Below are positions 8,437 to 13,249 of a DNA stretch of 13,249 bases, piece after piece; the stretch's first letter is position 1; each line of letters opens with the position of its first letter. The DNA is from an uncultured Pseudomonadota bacterium (GTDB lineage: Bacteria > Pseudomonadota > Gammaproteobacteria > Burkholderiales > Casimicrobiaceae), in contig CALFEY010000242.1 of assembly GCA_937958295.1 (NCBI GenBank), positions 1 to 13,249 on the forward strand, given 5' to 3'. A program made the position numbers and the translations under genes. Below the pieces are notes generated by a model. It was not told the DNA's origin. It did not search any database and saw nothing but the letters and a program-made list of their open reading frames with translations.

Positions 8437-9720
8437 ATGGCCGATCTGCTCGTTACCAATGCCACGCTGCCCGACGGTCGCACGGGCATCGACGTGCTCG
8501 TGGCCGACGGCCGCATCGTGAACGTATCGCCGCGCCTGAACGCCGCCGCCGCCCGCACCGTCGATGCGCAGGGACAGCTGTTGTCGCCGCCGTTCGTCGA
8601 TCCGCACTTCCACATGGACGCCACGCTGTCCTACGGCCTGCCGCGCGTGAACCGCAGCGGCACGCTGCTCGAGGGCATCGCGCTATGGGGCGAGCTGAAG
8701 CCGCACCTCACGCAGGAGGCGCTGGTGGAGCGTGCGCTTGCCTACTGCGACTGGGCCGTGGCCCGCGGCCTGCTCGCCATCCGCACTCACGTGGACGTGT
8801 GCGACCCGCGGCTGCTCGCCGTGGAGGCGTTGCTGCACGTGAAGGCCAAGGTCGCGCCCTACCTCGACCTGCAGCTCGTGGCCTTTCCCCAGGACGGCGT
8901 GCTGCGCAGTCCCGGCGCGCTCGCACTCGTGAGGAAGGCGCTGGCCATGGGCGTGGACGTGGTCGGCGGCATCCCCCACTTCGAGCGCACCATGGCCGAC
9001 GGCGCCGAAAGCGTGCGCCTTCTGTGCGAGGTCGCGGCGGAAGAGGGACGGCTCGTGGATATGCACTGCGACGAGACCGACGACCCGCTGTCGCGGCACA
9101 TCGAGTCGCTGGCGGCGCAGAGCGTACGCCTCGGCCTGCAGGGTCGGGTGAACGGGTCTCATCTGACGTCCATGCACTCGATGGACAACTACTACGTGTC
9201 GAAGCTCATTCCCCTCATGGTCGATGGCGGCGTGAGCGCCGTGGCCAACCCGCTCATCAACATCACGCTGCAGGGACGCCACGATACCTATCCCAAGCGG
9301 CGTGGGATGACGCGCGTGCCGGAGCTCATGGCGGCCGGCATCACGGTGGGGTTCGGCCACGACTGCGTGATGGATCCGTGGTACTCCCTCGGCAGCGGCG
9401 ACATGCTGGAGGTGGCCTCGATGGGCCTGCATGTGGCGCAGATGACGGGCCAGGATGGCATGCGCGCGTGCTTCGCGGCGGTCACTTCCAATGCGGCGAA
9501 GATCCTCCACCTCGACGGCTACGGCATCGCGCCGGGCCACCGCGCCGATTTCGTGCTGTTGCAGGCACGCGATCCGATCGAGGCCATCCGCCTGCGCGCG
9601 ACGCGCCTCATGGTGTTTCGAGCCGGCCAGGTGGTGGCGCAAAGCCCGCCGGCCACGGCGCAGCTCGACCTGCCGGGACGGCCGTCGAGCGTGGACTGGC
9701 GGCTCGCGCGAGGCGCCTGA
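8437..9720 (+). CDS. codA: Cytosine deaminase-like amidohydrolase (CodA family)
   Basis: The 427-residue protein is a metal-dependent amidohydrolase closely resembling Escherichia coli CodA, which deaminates cytosine to uracil and ammonia in the cytosol. Metal and catalytic residues are visible: H57 and H59 (DPHFHMD), Q151 (AFPQDG), H209 and E212 (MHCDETDD), H241 (GSHLTSMHS), and D308 (GFGHDCVMDPWY). The NPLINITLQGRHDTYPKRRG stretch is a CodA hallmark. The residue after the metal Asp, Asp314 in E. coli, is Cys309 here, which could shift specificity toward isocytosine, isoguanine or another ring. ATG 8437 was preferred to the in-frame TTG at 8428; GAG at 8430-8432 is a weak ribosome binding site. 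It is transcribed alone from its own promoter. Its uracil product would feed the URC operon upstream in this window. Confidence 0.85.
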   Translation: MADLLVTNATLPDGRTGIDVLVADGRIVNVSPRLNAAAARTVDAQGQLLSPPFVDPHFHMDATLSYGLPRVNRSGTLLEGIALWGELKPHLTQEALVERALAYCDWAVARGLLAIRTHVDVCDPRLLAVEALLHVKAKVAPYLDLQLVAFPQDGVLRSPGALALVRKALAMGVDVVGGIPHFERTMADGAESVRLLCEVAAEEGRLVDMHCDETDDPLSRHIESLAAQSVRLGLQGRVNGSHLTSMHSMDNYYVSKLIPLMVDGGVSAVANPLINITLQGRHDTYPKRRGMTRVPELMAAGITVGFGHDCVMDPWYSLGSGDMLEVASMGLHVAQMTGQDGMRACFAAVTSNAAKILHLDGYGIAPGHRADFVLLQARDPIEAIRLRATRLMVFRAGQVVAQSPPATAQLDLPGRPSSVDWRLARGA

Positions 9721-9730
9721 TGCGCGCTGC

Positions 9731-9759
9731 TTGCAAATGCGAATGAGTTTCACTTAATA
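9731..9759 (+). promoter_or_regulatory. Sigma70-like promoter of the receptor-hemS operon
   Basis: TTGCAA (9731-9736) and TTAATA (9754-9759) are spaced by exactly 17 bases and form the only clearly A+T-rich patch in this G+C-rich gap. Predicted transcription start is near 9766, giving a leader of about 233 bases before the receptor start codon. Confidence 0.6.
9733..9751. promoter_or_regulatory. Fur-box-like operator
   Basis: The 19 bases GCAAATGCGAATGAGTTTC match the classical Fur consensus GATAATGATAATCATTATC at 12 of 19 positions, counted by hand. The site lies between the -35 and -10 elements of the promoter, where bound Fe-Fur would block RNA polymerase. The downstream iron/heme genes make this the expected regulator. 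Confidence 0.6.
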
Positions 9760-9765
9760 TCGAGT

Positions 9766-9830
9766 CTTGCGGCGGTTCGCCCCGCGCCGGGCGTCCTAAC
9801 CCCCCGCCCGGTGCACCGGACAGCCGCAAG
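9766..9830 (+). promoter_or_regulatory. Structured leader element 1 (closed stem with inner hairpin)
   Basis: CTTGCGGC (9766-9773) and GCCGCAAG (9823-9830) are perfectly complementary and enclose a second hairpin, GCGCCGGGCG (9784-9793) with CGCCCGGTGC (9805-9814), ten pairs including one G-U and an 11-base loop. The outer stem begins at the predicted transcription start. The architecture looks like a folded RNA domain, but no known riboswitch consensus was recognised. Function is unknown; it could be regulatory or simply G+C-rich pairing. Confidence 0.4.
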
Positions 9831-9855
9831 CCATTCGCAGTCTCATGCGACCGCT

Positions 9856-9898
9856 CGCGACTCCGCCTGCGCGCCCTGCCGGGGCGTCCGGAGTCGCG
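9856..9898 (+). promoter_or_regulatory. Structured leader element 2 (long perfect hairpin)
   Basis: CGCGACTCCG (9856-9865) pairs perfectly with CGGAGTCGCG (9889-9898). Inside it CGCCC (9872-9876) pairs with GGGCG (9882-9886), extended by one G-U pair, around a five-base loop. No T run follows, so it is not a typical intrinsic terminator. It lies mid-leader, about 100 bases before the receptor start. The rest of the gap (9899-9981) shows only short pairings and no gene. Confidence 0.45.
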
Positions 9899-9981
9899 TG
9901 ACACGCCAGCCAGCGAGGGGCCCGCTTCGCAGTCCGGGGCGGTGCCGCTAGCAAGCCGACGGTCAACTCTTTTGCCTCTTC

Positions 9982-9990
9982 AAGGGAGAG
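9982..9990 (+). promoter_or_regulatory. Ribosome binding site that fixes the receptor start
   Basis: AAGGGAGAG lies eight bases before the GTG at 9999 and is the strongest Shine-Dalgarno match in the region. It favours GTG 9999 over the in-frame GTG at 9942, which has no such site and would put a 19-residue non-hydrophobic extension before the signal peptide. An upstream CTCTTTT (9967-9973) could pair weakly with it. Confidence 0.75.
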
Positions 9991-9998
9991 TTACGTCC

Positions 9999-12302
9999 GT
10001 GCTTGCCAAGCGACCGCTCACGCGCGCTCTCGTCCTCGCCGGCCTCGTGTCGGCGCAGGCGTTGGGCTCCTCCGCGCGAGCCCAGATGTCCCCCGCCGGC
10101 CCCGCGTCCGCGGCCACGTTGCCCGAAGTCGCCGTCACCGCCACGCGGGTGGCGGAGGAGACCAAGGACATTCCGGCCACCATCAGCGTGATCGACGCCC
10201 AGCAGATCGACCGCGGGCTCGTGCAGAGCCTGCAGAACCTGTTGCGCTACGAGCCCGGCGTGGCCGTGAATACCGATCCCAACCGCTTCGGCGCGTCGAA
10301 CATCAACATCCGCGGCCTCGAAGGCAATCGCGTCGTGATCCAGGTGGACGGCGTACGTGCGCCCAGCCTCTTCACCTTCGGCGTGGGCCCGTTCAACACC
10401 TCCACCCGCAACATGGTCGACCTCGACACGATGAAGAAGGTCGAGGTCCTGCGCGGGCCGGCGTCCACGCTCTACGGCTCGGATGCGCTGGGTGGGGTGG
10501 TGTCGTACATCACCAAGGATCCCCTCGATTACCTCGACCTCGCGGTCGCGCCCGCGTATGGCGCCGTGAAGACGCTCTACACGAGCAGCAACGACGGCTG
10601 GCAGACCACCGCCACTGCCGCGGGCGGCAACAAGGAGCTGCAGGGCCTCGTGATGTACACCTACTACACGGGCCACGAGACGGAGAACTTCGGCACCAAC
10701 ACCGCCACCGGACCGGCGCGCACGGCGCCCAATCCGCAGAGCATCACGGAGAACAACTGGCTCGCCAAGCTCGCGTTCACGCCGAACGCGAACAACACGC
10801 TCAAGTTCACCTTCGAGCAGTACAAGCACGACTCCGATATCGACATCCTGAGCCTCAATGCCTCGACCCCGAAAACCACCGCGCTCTTCGGCCAGGATGC
10901 GGTCGACCGCCTGCGCGGGTCGGTCAATTACGACTACGTCAATCCCGGCGGCACGTGGTTCCACGGCTTCTCCGCCTCGCTCTACCAGCAGACGTCGACG
11001 ACCGACTCCGATTCGCAGGAGACGCGGTCGGCAACCACCGCCGGCTGCTCGGGCGTGTCGAGCGGCGGCAACACCTGCTACATCCCGCGCGAGTTCGACT
11101 TCCAGCAGACGCTCACCGGCGGTACCGCGCAGGTGGAAAGCCTCGTTGCCTGGGGCGCGCCGCAGCGCATCCTGTGGGGCGGCGAGATCTACGAGACGAA
11201 GACCTCCGCGCTGCGCGACGCCACCATCTACAACCTCACCACGGGCACGTCGACGAAGTCCCTGGCCGGCGACACGTTTCCGGTGCGCGACTTCCCCAAC
11301 ACCACGTCGCTGCAGGTGGGCGCCTACGTGCAGGACCAGATCACGCTCCTCGCCGATCGCCTCGTGGTCACCCCGGCGCTGCGCTACGACTACTACCGGC
11401 TCACCGTCCATCCCGACAGCCTGTACACGAACAACGTGCCGCCGGGCGTGACGGCCTCCGACTTCAGCGACAGCGCGTGGTCGCCCAAGCTGTCCGCGGT
11501 GTACTCGCTCAACGCGAACTGGAACGTGTACGGGAACTACGCCTTCGGCTTCCGCGCGCCGCCGTTCGACGACGTGAACGCGGCATTCCGCAATCCGGTG
11601 CAGTCGTACGTGCTGATCCCCAACCCCGACCTCCAGTCGGAGACGAGCCAGGGCATCGAGATCGGCGTCAAGGGCGAGGGCGGCCGCGGCCGTCTTGCGG
11701 TGGCGGCGTTTTATAACCGGTATCGCGACTTCATCGACTCCCGCGTGGCGCTCGACTGCCCTGCCGACCCGCGGTGCGTGCCGGGCTTCGCGTTCACGTT
11801 TCAGTCGGTCAATCGCGCGCGGGTGCGCATCTACGGCGCGGAAGCGAAAGGGGAGTACGTGCTCTCGCCCCACTGGACCCTCGCCGGCAGCATCGCCTAT
11901 GCCAACGGCGAGGACACGAGCCTCGGCGTGCCGCTCAACTCGATCAGCCCGCTCACGGGTGTGGCGGGCGTGCGCTATGCGGCCACGTCGGCGACGTATG
12001 GCCAGTACGGCGGCGCACTCAACGTGACCGCAGCGGCGCGCAAGTCGGCCTCGGACATCGCGAGCGTGGGCAGCGTGGCGCCGTTCCCCACGCCGGGTTT
12101 CGCCACGATGGACCTCACGGGCTACTGGTATCTCGCGAAATACGCGCGGATCGTGGCCGGCGTGTTCAACCTCCTCGACAAGAAGTACTGGCTGTGGAGC
12201 GACGTGAACACCGGCGTGGTGCCGGGCAGTGGCGCGTATCTCGACAGGTATACTCAACCGGGCACCAATGCGAGCGTGAGTCTGCAGCTCTCGTTTCCGT
12301 AG
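9999..12302 (+). CDS. TonB-dependent outer-membrane receptor, heme-receptor-like
   Basis: The 767-residue precursor starts with a signal peptide (LAKRPLTRALVLAGLVSAQA, cleavage near ARA-Q at 28). A TonB box-like segment PEVAVTATR (42-50) follows, then a plug with NIRGLEGNRVVIQVDGVR and VEVLRGPASTLYGSDALGGV, then a 22-strand-type beta barrel. FRAP (518-521) and NPDL (542-545) are the paired boxes of heme/hemoglobin receptors such as HmuR and BhuR. However, the segment between the boxes has no His, and the first His of the whole protein is residue 226, so the plug has none either. Cys pairs 350/360 and 587/593 could close extracellular loops by disulfides. The barrel ends in LSFP, one residue after the usual terminal Phe. 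A Fur-like promoter upstream and hemS downstream support heme uptake; another iron chelate is the alternative. Confidence 0.9.
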   Translation: MLAKRPLTRALVLAGLVSAQALGSSARAQMSPAGPASAATLPEVAVTATRVAEETKDIPATISVIDAQQIDRGLVQSLQNLLRYEPGVAVNTDPNRFGASNINIRGLEGNRVVIQVDGVRAPSLFTFGVGPFNTSTRNMVDLDTMKKVEVLRGPASTLYGSDALGGVVSYITKDPLDYLDLAVAPAYGAVKTLYTSSNDGWQTTATAAGGNKELQGLVMYTYYTGHETENFGTNTATGPARTAPNPQSITENNWLAKLAFTPNANNTLKFTFEQYKHDSDIDILSLNASTPKTTALFGQDAVDRLRGSVNYDYVNPGGTWFHGFSASLYQQTSTTDSDSQETRSATTAGCSGVSSGGNTCYIPREFDFQQTLTGGTAQVESLVAWGAPQRILWGGEIYETKTSALRDATIYNLTTGTSTKSLAGDTFPVRDFPNTTSLQVGAYVQDQITLLADRLVVTPALRYDYYRLTVHPDSLYTNNVPPGVTASDFSDSAWSPKLSAVYSLNANWNVYGNYAFGFRAPPFDDVNAAFRNPVQSYVLIPNPDLQSETSQGIEIGVKGEGGRGRLAVAAFYNRYRDFIDSRVALDCPADPRCVPGFAFTFQSVNRARVRIYGAEAKGEYVLSPHWTLAGSIAYANGEDTSLGVPLNSISPLTGVAGVRYAATSATYGQYGGALNVTAAARKSASDIASVGSVAPFPTPGFATMDLTGYWYLAKYARIVAGVFNLLDKKYWLWSDVNTGVVPGSGAYLDRYTQPGTNASVSLQLSFP

Positions 12303-12337
12303 GCGCCCCATGCAATGACGTGGACAAGGAGATCGTC

Positions 12338-13249
12338 ATGAGTGTGGAAGCAATGGATCCGGTGCGCTCGCCGGCGGACCTCTACGCAGCCTTCCTTCGC
12401 GTGCGCGATGAGCGCAAGCTGCGCCAGCGCGATGCGGCGCAGGCGCTCGGGGTGCCGGAGGCGGCCGTGATCGCGGCGAGCGTCGGGCGACGCGAGGGGC
12501 TGCGCGCCACGCGGCTCGCGGGTCCGTGGCCGGCGCTGTTCGAGGAGGTTCCGAGCCTCGGCCACGTGATGGCGCTCACGCGCAACGAATCCACGGTCCA
12601 CGAGAAGGTCGGGAAGTACGAGAGGATGTCCCATGAGGGGCCGGTGGGCCTGGCGCTCGGGCCCGACATCGACTTGCGCATCTTCTACATGCATTGGGCG
12701 CATGCCTACGCCGTCACCGAGGATTCGCCCAAGGGCACCGCGCGCAGCCTGCAGGTGTACGACAAGCATGGGGACGCCTTGCACAAGGTCTTCCTGCGCG
12801 GCAGCGACGACGACCTCATGGCGTGGTTCGGCTTCGTCGAGCGCCACGCGCATGCGACCCAGACGCCCGGCGACGTCTTCGAAGCGGATCGGCCCCTTGC
12901 CACGCAGACGCCCGATGCGCAGATCGACGTCGCGGGCTTTCGCAGCGGCTGGCTCGGCATGCAGGACACACACGAGTTCTTTCCGCTGCTGCGCAAGTTC
13001 AAGGTCGCGCGCACGCAGGCACTGCGGCTCGCGCCCGATGGCTTCGCCTACCGCGTGCCGGGGAGTGCCGCGCGCCAGCTCCTGCAGGACGCGGCGCGCG
13101 ACGGCAACTCCATCATGTGCTTCGTGGGCAACCCCGGCATGATCCAGATCCATACGGGACCGGTGCAGCGCATCGAGATAATGGGGCCATGGCTGAACGT
13201 GCTCGATGCGAGCTTCAACCTGCACATGCGTGAGGACCTGATCGAGCAG
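12338..13249 (+). CDS. hemS: Heme-degrading/heme-trafficking protein, HemS/HmuS family (3' end cut off)
   Basis: The frame stays open to the last base, so 304 residues are visible of a family usually near 340-360. HemS/ChuS/BhuS proteins are cytosolic, bind heme delivered by the periplasmic/ABC system, and pass it on or cleave it. The protein shows the internal duplication of the family. The N-half has HVMALTRNESTVHEKVGKY (76-94), IDLRIFYMHW (111-120) and SLQVYDKHGDALHKVFL (137-153). The C-half has FFPLLRKFKVARTQALRLAP, MCFVGNPGMIQIHTGPV (260-276) and GPWLNVLDASFNLHMRED. His212 in QDTHEFF aligns with the heme-ligand His of Yersinia HemS. AAGGAG at 12326-12331, six bases before the ATG, is a strong ribosome binding site. 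It lies 35 bases after the receptor, in the same operon; hmuTUV-like transport genes are expected beyond the window. Confidence 0.93.
   Translation, partial: MSVEAMDPVRSPADLYAAFLRVRDERKLRQRDAAQALGVPEAAVIAASVGRREGLRATRLAGPWPALFEEVPSLGHVMALTRNESTVHEKVGKYERMSHEGPVGLALGPDIDLRIFYMHWAHAYAVTEDSPKGTARSLQVYDKHGDALHKVFLRGSDDDLMAWFGFVERHAHATQTPGDVFEADRPLATQTPDAQIDVAGFRSGWLGMQDTHEFFPLLRKFKVARTQALRLAPDGFAYRVPGSAARQLLQDAARDGNSIMCFVGNPGMIQIHTGPVQRIEIMGPWLNVLDASFNLHMREDLIEQ

Noticed and set aside
9766..9998. Cobalamin riboswitch before the TonB-dependent receptor
   Set aside because: The length would fit, but no B12-box-like sequence (AGxCxGGAGACCTGCC type) or GCCACTG core could be found.
9963..12311. A 782-codon open frame antisense to the receptor gene
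   Set aside because: It mirrors a real gene in very G+C-rich DNA. Its translation is dominated by Arg, His, Val and Ala with no domain, while the plus strand has clear receptor motifs.

Overview
The window is a GC-rich (about 69% G+C by eye), densely coded stretch of bacterial chromosome. The gene set (BMP-type nucleobase ABC permeases, a bacterial URC uracil-degradation cluster, two LysR regulators, and a TonB-dependent receptor followed by hemS under a Fur-like box) suggests a proteobacterium. A betaproteobacterium of the Burkholderiales type fits best, but this is inferred from gene content only; there is no rRNA or phylogenetic marker.

Region 1 (1-4365, + strand) is a pyrimidine salvage and catabolism operon. 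It holds the C-terminus of one nucleoside/nucleobase ABC permease, a second permease, a GTP-cyclohydrolase-II-like protein (URC1 type), a DUF1688 protein (URC4 type) and uracil phosphoribosyltransferase (upp). These match the URC pathway first described in the yeast Lachancea kluyveri, in which uracil is converted to UMP and then dismantled by poorly understood chemistry. Genes overlap or are tightly spaced. The operon ends in a perfect 17-bp-arm palindrome that also encodes the C-terminus of the convergent gene.

Region 2 (4367-8381) is accessory metabolism and regulation: an exported alpha/beta hydrolase with an Asp nucleophile (-), a divergent LysR regulator (+), an aldo/keto reductase (-) and its divergent LysR regulator (+). 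A near-perfect 22-bp palindrome lies just upstream of the second LysR start.

Region 3 (8378-9720) holds a CodA-type cytosine deaminase with its own good sigma70-like promoter. It would make uracil, the substrate of region 1.

Region 4 (9721-13249) is an iron/heme acquisition operon. A promoter carries a Fur-like box between its -35 and -10 elements. It is followed by a roughly 230-nt, highly structured leader, a TonB-dependent receptor with FRAP/NPDL boxes, and a HemS-type heme-handling protein that runs off the end. The receptor lacks histidines at the two places where classical heme receptors carry them.

No tRNA, rRNA, CRISPR array, insertion sequence or prophage gene was seen.
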